This document shows, piece after piece, positions 27,638-35,389 of a DNA stretch of 64,000 bases. Below the pieces are notes generated by a model that made no database searches, had not been told where the DNA came from, and worked only from the letters and a program-made list of their open reading frames with translations. The translations under genes and the position numbers were made by a program. The stretch's first letter is position 1. Every line of letters begins with the position of its first letter. Source of the DNA: an uncultured Oscillospiraceae bacterium (GTDB taxonomy: Bacteria; Bacillota; Clostridia; Oscillospirales; Oscillospiraceae); the NCBI GenBank assembly GCA_947628185.1, contig CANQYW010000004.1, positions 1-64,000 on the forward strand, in the 5' to 3' direction.

Positions 27638-27693
27638 CAACTTCCCTGGCCCTCCCGCATAGAATGTTCTGACTCTATCTTAGGAGGATCAGC

Positions 27694-27948
27694 GTGAACT
27701 ATTACTATCTCACCTGCCGCTCGCTGACCTACGCGCAGAGGGTGTCAGGCGCGCTGCGGACGGCGGGTATAAGGAATATGGTGGTGAGGACGCCGCAGAA
27801 AGTATCCCGGGACGGCTGCGGCTACGCCGTGAGGATACCCGGGGACTCCCTGGGAATGGCGCTGGGCGCCCTGGCCTCTGCCAACCTGCCCCCGAAAAAG
27901 GTGCTCGTCATCCGGCGCGACGGCTCCACCGAGGAGGTGTCCTATTGA
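27694..27948 (+). CDS. DUF3343 family protein (putative Se/S carrier-like)
   Basis: 84 residues, starting at GTG 27694 seven bases after AGGAGG. The YYYLTCRSLTYAQRVSGAL opening and VRTPQKVSRDGCGYAVRI centre fit DUF3343, a family described as putative sulfur or selenium carrier. Cys at position 8 (LTCRS) and Cys in DGCGY are candidates for the carrier thiol. It overlaps the next gene, a cysteine-desulfurase-like enzyme, by four bases; that coupling supports a sulfur or selenium role. A TAGAAT at 27660 may be part of a weak promoter. Confidence 0.8.
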   Translation: MNYYYLTCRSLTYAQRVSGALRTAGIRNMVVRTPQKVSRDGCGYAVRIPGDSLGMALGALASANLPPKKVLVIRRDGSTEEVSY

Positions 27949-29072
27949 TATATCTCGACAGCGCCGCCACGACAGTTCAGAAACCAAAGGCCGTCAGGGA
28001 GGCGGTGTACGCCGCCGTCTCGAACCTCGGCAGTCCCGGAAGGGGCGGCCACCGCTACGCCATGGCGGCGGCGGAGACGGCCTACCTCTGCCGGGAGAGG
28101 GCGGCTAAACTCTTCAACGTCCGGGACGCGGAGCGGATAATCTTCACGATGAACGCCACTCACGCCCTAAATATCGCCATAGGCAGCCTCGTACATGAGG
28201 GCTCCCGGGTGGTGGTCAGCGGCTATGAGCACAATAGCGTCATGCGTCCTCTGCGGGCGGCGGGGGCCCGGGTGTATGTGGCGCGCTCGCCGCTTTTTGA
28301 AGGTGAGGTGGCAGCCAGCGTCTTTGAGGATCTTTTAAGAAAACCCGCCGACGCCTGCGTTGTGAACCACGTCTCCAACGTCTTCGGGTCGATAATGCCC
28401 CTGGAGAGGATAGCGGCCATCTGCCGGGAGAGGGGAGTGCCGCTCATAATAGACGCCTCCCAGTCCGCCGGGACGATACCCATAGATAATGAGGCCCTGG
28501 GGGCCGCCTTCATCGCCATGCCCGGACATAAGGGCCTCTACGGCCCCCAGGGCACAGGCATACTCATCGCGAACCACAGCGCCGAGCCGCTCATGCAGGG
28601 CGGCAGCGGCAGTAACTCCCGCTCCCCCCTGATGCCGGATTTCCTCCCGGACAGGCTCGAGGCCGGTACCCACAACATGCCGGGCATCGCGGGCCTCTCC
28701 CAGGGGATAGCGTATGTCCTGCGGCACGGCGAGGGGAATATACTAAGTCACGAGCGGGCGCTCATCTCCGAGATGGCGGAGTCTCTGCGGCGCCTCCCGG
28801 GCGTCAAGGTCTACAGGGCGGCGGACACGGCGCAGCAGGCCGGGGTCCTCTCCTTTGAGGTGGAGGGCCGCGACGCGGAGGAGGTGGGGGAGGAGCTCTC
28901 AAACCTGGGATTCGCCCTCCGGGCGGGGCTCCACTGCGCGCCCCTGGCCCACGAGACCGCGGGGACCATAGAGCGGGGGACTATACGCGCCAGCGTCAGC
29001 GCCTTCAACACCCAGGCGGAGATAAGGAGCTTTATTCGGGCGATGGAGCGGGTGACGCGGGTGGCGAAGTAA
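27945..29072 (+). CDS. Class V aminotransferase / cysteine desulfurase-like protein
   Basis: 375-residue PLP enzyme starting at TTG 27945. It shows MIYLDSAATTVQKP at the N-terminus, the PLP lysine in MPGHKGLYGPQGTG and ALRAGLHCAPLAHE, where a Cys lies in the position of the active-site loop of cysteine desulfurases. It belongs with the TIGR01977-like branch rather than IscS or SufS. The direct coupling to a DUF3343 gene suggests that it mobilises sulfur or selenium from cysteine or selenocysteine; this is inferred. Confidence 0.87.
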   Translation: MIYLDSAATTVQKPKAVREAVYAAVSNLGSPGRGGHRYAMAAAETAYLCRERAAKLFNVRDAERIIFTMNATHALNIAIGSLVHEGSRVVVSGYEHNSVMRPLRAAGARVYVARSPLFEGEVAASVFEDLLRKPADACVVNHVSNVFGSIMPLERIAAICRERGVPLIIDASQSAGTIPIDNEALGAAFIAMPGHKGLYGPQGTGILIANHSAEPLMQGGSGSNSRSPLMPDFLPDRLEAGTHNMPGIAGLSQGIAYVLRHGEGNILSHERALISEMAESLRRLPGVKVYRAADTAQQAGVLSFEVEGRDAEEVGEELSNLGFALRAGLHCAPLAHETAGTIERGTIRASVSAFNTQAEIRSFIRAMERVTRVAK

Positions 29073-29106
29073 TAAAAAGGCAAATGGTGAGTTCACAAAA
29101 TATTTA

Positions 29107-29135
29107 TTGCCAATTCATAATGTTTGTACTATAAT
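29107..29135 (+). promoter_or_regulatory. Vegetative promoter of cdaA-cdaR
   Basis: TTGCCA (29107-29112), 17 bases, TATAAT (29130-29135). An AT-rich leader of about 75 bases runs to the cdaA start. Confidence 0.8.
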
Positions 29136-29215
29136 GTTAGCTTAGAGAATTGGAGCCCTGTGACTTTCAGCATTTATTCAATTTCCACACATAAAATGAG
29201 AAAGCGGTACTCGAT

Positions 29216-30091
29216 ATGGACAGGTTGAGCGACTTATTTGACATACTGAAAAACATAATGCAGATGTTGAGTGTCTGGGACATCCTGGACATGACCATAG
29301 TTGCTTTTTTGATCTACCACATGGTGCTGTTCTTCAGCAAAACGAACTCCATGAACGTGGTGAAGGGCATATTCCTGCTTCTGGCTATGATGCTCCTCAC
29401 CACCATCGGCGATATGCCGGTGCTCTCGTACCTCCTGGGCAACGCCTTTGAGATGGGGCTTTTGGTGGTGGTCGTCATCTTCCAGCCCGAGATACGCAGG
29501 ATGCTGGAGCAGGCCGGAGGCAGTATCAAGGACATCTTCGGCCACCCGGTGAGGACCAAGAGCATCGAGAACGCCATCGCCCAGACGGTCCTCGCCTGCA
29601 CCGACATGTCCGCCAGCCGTACCGGGGCGCTGCTGGTCTTTGAGCGGACGGTAAACCTCGACTCGTACATCAAGACCGGGACCATAGTGGACGCCGCGCC
29701 GGCGGCGGAGCTCTTAAAGAACCTATTTTACGATAAAGCGCCCCTCCACGACGGGGCCGTTATAATCCGTGAGGCGCGGGTGGCCGGCGCGGCATGTATG
29801 CTGCCGCTCTCCGGCAACCAGAACATAAGCCGGGACCTGGGTATGCGCCACAGGGCCGGTATCGGCATGAGTGAGCGCTCAGACGCCGTGGTGGCGATAG
29901 TCTCCGAGGAGACGGGGGATATCTCCATCGCCATGGAGGGCATGCTCAAGCGCGGACTCACTCCGGCTACATTTGAACAGATACTGAGGAACGAGCTCAT
30001 GCCGGTGGAACCCGAGAAGAAGGGCCTGCTGGGCGCTATAAAAAAACATGTCGGCGCCGCCGCCAGCAATGATCGGACAGGTGAAAAGTGA
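29216..30091 (+). CDS. cdaA: Diadenylate cyclase CdaA
   Basis: Membrane-bound synthase of cyclic di-AMP, the messenger controlling potassium uptake and wall homeostasis. 291 residues: three N-terminal transmembrane helices (about 24-42, 48-66, 70-92) and a DAC domain with the catalytic Asp179-Gly180-Ala181 (LHDGAVII) and Arg211-His212-Arg213 (MRHRAGIG). Its stop overlaps the ATG of the next gene, its known regulator. Confidence 0.97.
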   Translation: MDRLSDLFDILKNIMQMLSVWDILDMTIVAFLIYHMVLFFSKTNSMNVVKGIFLLLAMMLLTTIGDMPVLSYLLGNAFEMGLLVVVVIFQPEIRRMLEQAGGSIKDIFGHPVRTKSIENAIAQTVLACTDMSASRTGALLVFERTVNLDSYIKTGTIVDAAPAAELLKNLFYDKAPLHDGAVIIREARVAGAACMLPLSGNQNISRDLGMRHRAGIGMSERSDAVVAIVSEETGDISIAMEGMLKRGLTPATFEQILRNELMPVEPEKKGLLGAIKKHVGAAASNDRTGEK

Positions 30092-31347
30092 TGCCAGAAA
30101 ACAAAAGCAGCGGAAAGGTTAAGGTATTCTACGTCATATTCTCTGTGGTGGTATCCGTGGCACTGTGGATATACGTGGCGTATGTTGAGAATCCCACCGT
30201 CAGCGACCCCGTGGCCGTGACGGGCATACAGGTGGAGTTCGAGGGCGAGGATGAGCTGCGCTCCAACGACCTCATTGTGACGGACGTGGACGTCAGTCAG
30301 CTCACCATCTACTTCGGCGGCCGCGTGCGGGAGGTCTCCAAGCTCTCAAACACCAATGTGCGGGCTGTGGTGGACCTGGCGGATGTGTTCCAGTACACCT
30401 CCCCCACGGGCATCCACTCGCTGAACTTCAACCTCGTCTATGATAACGGCGTGGGCAAGGACGTGGTGGTGGAGCGCATGTCCCGGCCGGTCATCGAGGT
30501 GACTGTGGAGAGGCTCGTCACAGACTCCATAGCTGTGACGCCGGTATTTGAGGGCAGTATAGCCGAGAACTACATGGCCGGGGAGCTCACCCTCTCCCGC
30601 AACAACGTCATAGTGGCGGGGACCGAGGCGGCCATAAGCAAGATAGCCTCCGCCTCCGTGACACTGAGGGGCGACAATATCTCAAAGACCCTCACAAAGG
30701 AGGAGCCGATAGTCCTCTTAGATTCCGACGGCCAGGCCCTCAACATGGAGGAGGAGGGCCTCACCTTCGTGGACGACAACTCCAGCGCCTATATAACCCA
30801 GAATATCCTGATGGTCAAGGACGTGCCCCTGACAATAGACCTTGTGGAGTGCAGTACCGCCAGCGACACGAACGTGAGGATATCCATTGACCCCACCTAT
30901 ATAACCCTCTCGGGCAACCCCGAGGTGCTGGAGGGGTATAACTCCATAAACCTCGGCACCGTGGATCTCAAGAGTTTCGTCCAGTCCTACTCCGACACCT
31001 ACAACGTGATAATCCCCAACGACACCAACAACCTCAGCGGCAGGACCTTGGCCACCGTAAATATCGAGATCCTCGGCATGGACACCCGCCGGCTCTCGGT
31101 ATCCGATATCTCAGTTAAGAACGCCACCGGGAACGTGACCGTCATCACCCAGAGCCTCGACGTGACGCTCCGGGGCTCCGAGTCGGACTTGGAGGCGGTG
31201 AACCCCGAGAACGTCCGCATAGTGGCGGATCTGAGCCAATACGCCAACATGACCGGCACGTACACCGTGCAGGGCACCGTGTACGTTGACGGATTCCCCA
31301 ATGTGGACGCCGTCGGGGCTTTCCCGATAAACGTCACCATAGAATAG
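30091..31347 (+). CDS. cdaR: YbbR-domain protein, CdaA regulator CdaR
   Basis: 418 residues: a short cytosolic tail, one transmembrane helix (VFYVIFSVVVSVALWIYVAYV, about 10-30), and a long extracellular part of repeated YbbR domains. CdaR modulates CdaA from outside the membrane in Firmicutes. I start it at ATG 30091, overlapping the cdaA stop by one base; GTG 30088 is also in frame. The usual third gene glmM is not next to it here. Confidence 0.92.
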   Translation: MPENKSSGKVKVFYVIFSVVVSVALWIYVAYVENPTVSDPVAVTGIQVEFEGEDELRSNDLIVTDVDVSQLTIYFGGRVREVSKLSNTNVRAVVDLADVFQYTSPTGIHSLNFNLVYDNGVGKDVVVERMSRPVIEVTVERLVTDSIAVTPVFEGSIAENYMAGELTLSRNNVIVAGTEAAISKIASASVTLRGDNISKTLTKEEPIVLLDSDGQALNMEEEGLTFVDDNSSAYITQNILMVKDVPLTIDLVECSTASDTNVRISIDPTYITLSGNPEVLEGYNSINLGTVDLKSFVQSYSDTYNVIIPNDTNNLSGRTLATVNIEILGMDTRRLSVSDISVKNATGNVTVITQSLDVTLRGSESDLEAVNPENVRIVADLSQYANMTGTYTVQGTVYVDGFPNVDAVGAFPINVTIE

Positions 31348-31357
31348 GCGGCGGGGG

Positions 31358-32269
31358 ATGTTCGGATATATCCGCCCCGACGCCCCGGAGCTCAAACTCC
31401 GGGAGTTTGAGCGTTTCCGCGCCTGTTACTGCGGGCTGTGCCACGAGCTGGGCCGGGAGTACGGCATAGCCGGCAGGTCCATACTAAATTATGACTTCGT
31501 GTTCCTCACCATGCTCCTGTGGCCCGGAGAGGGGAGCGGGTACTGCTTTAGGCGCTGTCTGCCAGCGTTCTTCCGCCGCCGGTGCGTCTGCACCACCAAC
31601 GAGGCCCTGGAGCGCGCGGCAGGGTACAGCGTGATACTCACCTACTGGAAACTCACGGACTCCGTGGAGGACAGCCGGGGCGCAAAGCGCCTCACCGCCA
31701 GGGCCCTCCGGGCGGCCCTCAAGCGGGCCTACAGGAAGGCATCGGGCAAGTACCCGGAGTTTTCCGGGAGCGTCCGGGACCGTCTCCAGGAGCTTTCGGA
31801 GATTGAGAGGGCGGGGACGCCCTCCCTTGACGTCCCGGCGGACAAGTTCGCCCTGCTCCTATCCTCTGCGGCGGCGGGGGAGGACGCGGTGAGGCGGCCA
31901 TTAGAGGTCCTTCTCTACCATGTGGGCAGGATAATCTACCTTGCCGACGCCCTCCAGGATCTACCGGAGGATATGGCGTCCGGCGCCTATAACCCGGTGG
32001 CCCGCCGTTTCGGCGTGGACTCCGGCGAAGTCCCGGAGGAGGTCAAGAGCGCCGTTTTAGATACCATGCTCACCTCCCAGGGGGTGGCCGCCAGGGCCTT
32101 TGAACTTCTGCCCAATAATTACTGGCGGCCCGTGACAGAAAATATTATCTACCTCGGTATCCCCGACATGTGCCGGCGCGGGGCCGCCGGGACATACGCC
32201 GGGAACCTCAGAAGGTCCCAGCGCCTTCCCAAGATGACTCAAAACTATATGGGCGGAACGGAGAGCTAA
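31358..32269 (+). CDS. DUF5685 family protein
   Basis: A 303-residue, mostly helical protein of unknown function matching what I know of DUF5685. Near the N-terminus are clustered cysteines: Cys23, Cys25, Cys28 (CYCGLC) and Cys63, Cys67, Cys76, Cys78. Two Asp-rich motifs follow: D101-S-V-E-D105 and D197-x3-D201-x2-E204-D205. Their spacing and sequence recall the DxxED motifs of squalene and phytoene synthases. The next gene, a J-domain protein, starts three bases after its stop. Confidence 0.75.
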   Translation: MFGYIRPDAPELKLREFERFRACYCGLCHELGREYGIAGRSILNYDFVFLTMLLWPGEGSGYCFRRCLPAFFRRRCVCTTNEALERAAGYSVILTYWKLTDSVEDSRGAKRLTARALRAALKRAYRKASGKYPEFSGSVRDRLQELSEIERAGTPSLDVPADKFALLLSSAAAGEDAVRRPLEVLLYHVGRIIYLADALQDLPEDMASGAYNPVARRFGVDSGEVPEEVKSAVLDTMLTSQGVAARAFELLPNNYWRPVTENIIYLGIPDMCRRGAAGTYAGNLRRSQRLPKMTQNYMGGTES

Positions 32270-32271
32270 AG

Positions 32272-32889
32272 ATGAACGATCCTTACAAAACCTTGGGGAT
32301 ATCCCCCAATGCCTCTGACGAGGAGGTAAAGAAAGCCTACAGGGACCTCGCCAAGAAGTACCACCCGGACAACTACCAGGACAACCCCCTGGCTGACCTT
32401 GCCCAGGAGAAGATGAAGGAGATAAACGAGGCGTATGACTCCATAACGAGGTCCCGCCAGAACGGCGGCAGGTCCGGCGGGTCGTCGGGCTACTCCGGCG
32501 GCTACTCAGGTTACGGCTCCTCCGGCTATTCCGGCGGGGGCTACGGTGGCAATTACGCAAATATCCGGGCGGCTATAAACTCCGGGAACCTCAAATACGC
32601 CCAGGATCTCCTGGACGCCGCCCCCACCAGGGACGCGGAGTGGAACTTCCTCATGGGCAGCCTCTACTACAAGAAGGGTTGGCTGGACGACGCCAGAAGT
32701 TTCTTCCAGCGGGCCGTCAATATGGACCCCACGAACGGCGAGTACCGCCAGGCCCTCAATATGGCCAGTGCCTCCAACACCCCCTACCGCTCCACCGGTT
32801 ACGGCCCCCCCGCCCAGGGAGGGATGGATATGTGCGATATGTGTACCGCGATGATGTGCATGAACATGATGTGCGGGGGTTGCAGATAA
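32272..32889 (+). CDS. J-domain protein with Cys/Met-rich tail
   Basis: 205 residues. The J domain (1 to about 65) carries the HPD motif at 31-33, so it should stimulate an Hsp70 ATPase. A Gly/Ser/Tyr-rich linker with repeated YSGGYSG units follows, then a TPR-like helical part (about 100-165). The last 21 residues hold five Cys and eight Met, ending MCGGCR; similar proteins of Firmicutes end in a Cys-rich tail. ATG 32272 is directly after the DUF5685 gene. Not DnaJ itself: it lacks the zinc-finger core and client domains. Confidence 0.85.
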   Translation: MNDPYKTLGISPNASDEEVKKAYRDLAKKYHPDNYQDNPLADLAQEKMKEINEAYDSITRSRQNGGRSGGSSGYSGGYSGYGSSGYSGGGYGGNYANIRAAINSGNLKYAQDLLDAAPTRDAEWNFLMGSLYYKKGWLDDARSFFQRAVNMDPTNGEYRQALNMASASNTPYRSTGYGPPAQGGMDMCDMCTAMMCMNMMCGGCR

Positions 32890-32892
32890 GAG

Positions 32893-33414
32893 ATGAGGAG
32901 CTCTAAGTCTCGCAAAGTGGCTTTTTTGGCCGTCTTCACCGCATTCTCGGCGGCGTTTTTGTACCTGGCCTCGGTGCTCCCCACGGGGCAGCTGGGATTT
33001 TTGGGGCTCGCGTCGCTCTTTGGGATCGCAGCCGTGGTGGAGTACGGGATACCCGGCGGGCTCATGGTGTTCGCGGGTACGGTCATCGTGGGGCTAATAT
33101 TGGTGCCCTCCAAGTCCCTGGTCCTCATTTACGCCCTATTTTTCGGCTACTACCCGATACTCAAGTCCCTGGCGGAGAGGTCAAAGCGCCGGGTGCTGGA
33201 GTGGGCCGTGAAACTCGCCGTCTTTAACGGCGCGGCGGCTGTGATAGTTTTTTTGCTCCACGAGACGCTATTCAATTTTGAGTTTTTGAGGGGCAGCGTC
33301 CCGGCGCTCTTCGCCTTTTTGAACGTCGTCTTTATACTTTTTGACATTGGCGTCTCCAGGGTGATAGCCGTCTACATGGCGCGGCTCTACCCCAAAATGC
33401 ATAGAGGATGGTGA
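32893..33414 (+). CDS. Small polytopic membrane protein, ECF S-component-like
   Basis: 173 residues with about five hydrophobic helices, a basic N-terminus (MRSSKSRKVAFLAVFTAFSAAF) and short loops. The pattern resembles the substrate-binding S component of ECF transporters, but no ligand motif can be read and no ATPase genes lie nearby. It begins three bases after the J-domain gene and ends six bases before yicC, so it belongs to the same transcript. I do not assign a function. Confidence 0.6.
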   Translation: MRSSKSRKVAFLAVFTAFSAAFLYLASVLPTGQLGFLGLASLFGIAAVVEYGIPGGLMVFAGTVIVGLILVPSKSLVLIYALFFGYYPILKSLAERSKRRVLEWAVKLAVFNGAAAVIVFLLHETLFNFEFLRGSVPALFAFLNVVFILFDIGVSRVIAVYMARLYPKMHRGW

Positions 33415-33420
33415 TTACGG

Positions 33421-34299
33421 ATGATAAAGAGCATGACCGGCTACGGCAGCGCCAGCGGTTCCTCCGATAAGTTCGAGATAACCGTCGAGCTCAAGAGCGT
33501 CAACAACCGGTTCCTTGATTGCAGTGTGAAACTCCCCCGGCTCTACGTCTCCCTTGAGGAGGGCATAAAGGCCCAGGTGCAGAGGCACATCTCCCGCGGG
33601 AAGGTGGATGTATTTATCTCTGTCGACGCCTCCAACGCGGGGGACGTGCTCATAGACGTAAATGATCCCGTGGCGGACGCCTACATCGCCGCCCTGAGGG
33701 CCATATCCCAGCGCTACTCTCTGCCGCTCGGCACCACCGCCTACGACATGGCAAGGTTCCAGGACGTCCTCACCGTCAAGAAGGCGGAGACGGACATGGA
33801 GCGCCTGGGGGCGGATCTTAGCGGTATAGTGGAGCGCGCCCTGGAGGATTTTGACGCCATGCGCACCCGGGAGGGGGCCCGTATGCGGGACGACATACTC
33901 ACCCGCGCCGCCGAGATCGAGCGCCTCGTCGCCGCCGCGGAGGAGCGGTCCCCCAGGACAGTGGCGGAGTACCGGGAGCGCCTCACCCGCCGGATAATGG
34001 ATGTGCTGGAGAACTCAAATATCGACGAGAGCCGCATCCTCACGGAGGCCGCCATATTCGCGGACAAGGTCTCGGTGGCGGAGGAGACGGTGCGCCTCAG
34101 GAGCCATCTCTCCGCTCTGAGGGAGCTCCTTGAGAGCTCGGTGCCTGTCGGCAGGAAACTCGACTTCCTCGTCCAGGAGTTTAACCGGGAGGCCAACACC
34201 TTAGGCTCCAAGGGCAACGACGTGGAGATGGCCCGGATAACCGTGGATATGAAGTCGGAAATCGAGAAGATACGCGAGCAGATCCAGAACATAGAGTAA
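33421..34299 (+). CDS. yicC: YicC/YloC family endoribonuclease
   Basis: 292 residues with the invariant opening MTGYGSASG...[11 protein letters not shown] and the C-terminal [21 protein letters not shown]. The E. coli member is an RNase acting on a small RNA; targets here are unknown. It heads the remA-gmk-rpoZ-priA-def-fmt-rsmB-rlmN run found in most Firmicutes. Confidence 0.93.
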   Translation: MIKSMTGYGSASGSSDKFEITVELKSVNNRFLDCSVKLPRLYVSLEEGIKAQVQRHISRGKVDVFISVDASNAGDVLIDVNDPVADAYIAALRAISQRYSLPLGTTAYDMARFQDVLTVKKAETDMERLGADLSGIVERALEDFDAMRTREGARMRDDILTRAAEIERLVAAAEERSPRTVAEYRERLTRRIMDVLENSNIDESRILTEAAIFADKVSVAEETVRLRSHLSALRELLESSVPVGRKLDFLVQEFNREANTLGSKGNDVEMARITVDMKSEIEKIREQIQNIE

Positions 34300-34318
34300 A
34301 TTTGAGCGTGAGGTTCGT

Positions 34319-34600
34319 ATGAGGCTTGTAAACATAGGCTTTGGCAACATGGTGGCCGTCTCGCGGATGATCGCGGCTGTGAGTCCCGATTCCGCCCCCA
34401 TAAAGAGGATAATAGGCGACGCCCGGGAGCGCGGTATGCTCATTGACGCCACCTACGGCCGCCGCACGAGGGCGGTGGTTGTGATGGACAGCGGGCACAT
34501 AATACTCTCGGCCCTCCAGCCGGAGACGGTATCCGGTAGGATCTCCGGCAGGCCGGAGCGGGACGAGACAGAGGAGGAGCTTGAGGAAGATGGGGAATAG
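34319..34600 (+). CDS. remA: Extracellular matrix regulator RemA (DUF370)
   Basis: 93 residues. RemA is a DNA-binding ring-forming protein that activates matrix and osmoprotection genes in B. subtilis. The conserved [39 protein letters not shown] and SALQPETV stretches are all present. A GTGAGG element lies upstream. Its 3' end overlaps gmk, which is the usual order. Confidence 0.93.
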   Translation: MRLVNIGFGNMVAVSRMIAAVSPDSAPIKRIIGDARERGMLIDATYGRRTRAVVVMDSGHIILSALQPETVSGRISGRPERDETEEELEEDGE

Positions 34601-35162
34601 GGGACTTCTTGTGATCATTTCCGGCCCCGCCGGCACCGGCAAGAGCTCGGTGATAAACGAACTATTCAGGCGGAGGGACAAGCTCTTTTTCTCCGTGTCC
34701 GCCACTACCCGCGCCCCGAGGAAGGGCGAGGTCCCGGGGGAGAGCTACCACTTCATAACCCGGGAAAAATTTGACGAGATGCTCGCAAAGGACGAGTTTT
34801 TGGAGCACGCCACATATGTGAGCAACAGTTACGGCTCCCCCCGCGCCCCCGTGGAGGAGAAACTCGCCGAGGGGTACGACGTCATAATGGACATAGAGGT
34901 CCAGGGCGCGAAACAGGTGAAGGAGAAGATGCCGGAGGCCATCACAGTATTCCTGGCGCCTCCCAGCTTTGAGGAGCTGGAGCGCCGTCTTCGGGGCCGC
35001 TCCACCGAGACGGAGGAGACGATAGTAAAGAGGCTCCAGCAGGCCCAGCGTGAACTGCCGGAACTGCGGCGCTACGACTACACCGTGGTGAACGACCAGG
35101 TGGACCGGGCCGCCGGTGAACTCTTGACCATAATCGAAAAAGCGAAAACGGAAAGGAACTGA
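34590..35162 (+). CDS. gmk: Guanylate kinase
   Basis: Phosphorylates GMP to GDP. 190 residues with P-loop [10 protein letters not shown], the GMP-binding [17 protein letters not shown] and [14 protein letters not shown] 34590 overlaps remA by 11 bases and has GAGGAGGAG ten bases upstream; a TTG at 34581 is also in frame but less well placed. Confidence 0.97.
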   Translation: MGNRGLLVIISGPAGTGKSSVINELFRRRDKLFFSVSATTRAPRKGEVPGESYHFITREKFDEMLAKDEFLEHATYVSNSYGSPRAPVEEKLAEGYDVIMDIEVQGAKQVKEKMPEAITVFLAPPSFEELERRLRGRSTETEETIVKRLQQAQRELPELRRYDYTVVNDQVDRAAGELLTIIEKAKTERN

Positions 35163-35169
35163 TATTATC

Positions 35170-35364
35170 ATGATGCTTTATCCCACAATGCCGGACCTTC
35201 TCAGGAACACCAACAACAGCCGGTATCTGCTTGTGAACGTGATAGCGAAACGCGCCAGGGAGATTGCCTCCGAGGCTGAGGCCAAGGGAATTTCCCTGGA
35301 GGATAAACCCGTCTCCATCGCCATTAAGGAGATCGCCGACGGCAAGGTCACCGCTCAGAGCTGA
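35170..35364 (+). CDS. rpoZ: DNA-directed RNA polymerase omega subunit
   Basis: A 64-residue subunit that helps assemble the beta' chain. Reads SRYLLVNVIAKRAREIASEAEA in the middle, the omega signature, and ends in a short tail. It is shorter than the roughly 90 residues of E. coli omega but normal for Clostridia. ATG 35170 or 35173 may be used. Confidence 0.92.
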   Translation: MMLYPTMPDLLRNTNNSRYLLVNVIAKRAREIASEAEAKGISLEDKPVSIAIKEIADGKVTAQS

Positions 35365-35389
35365 CCCCCGCCTCGGAGGCCTCTGGGTG

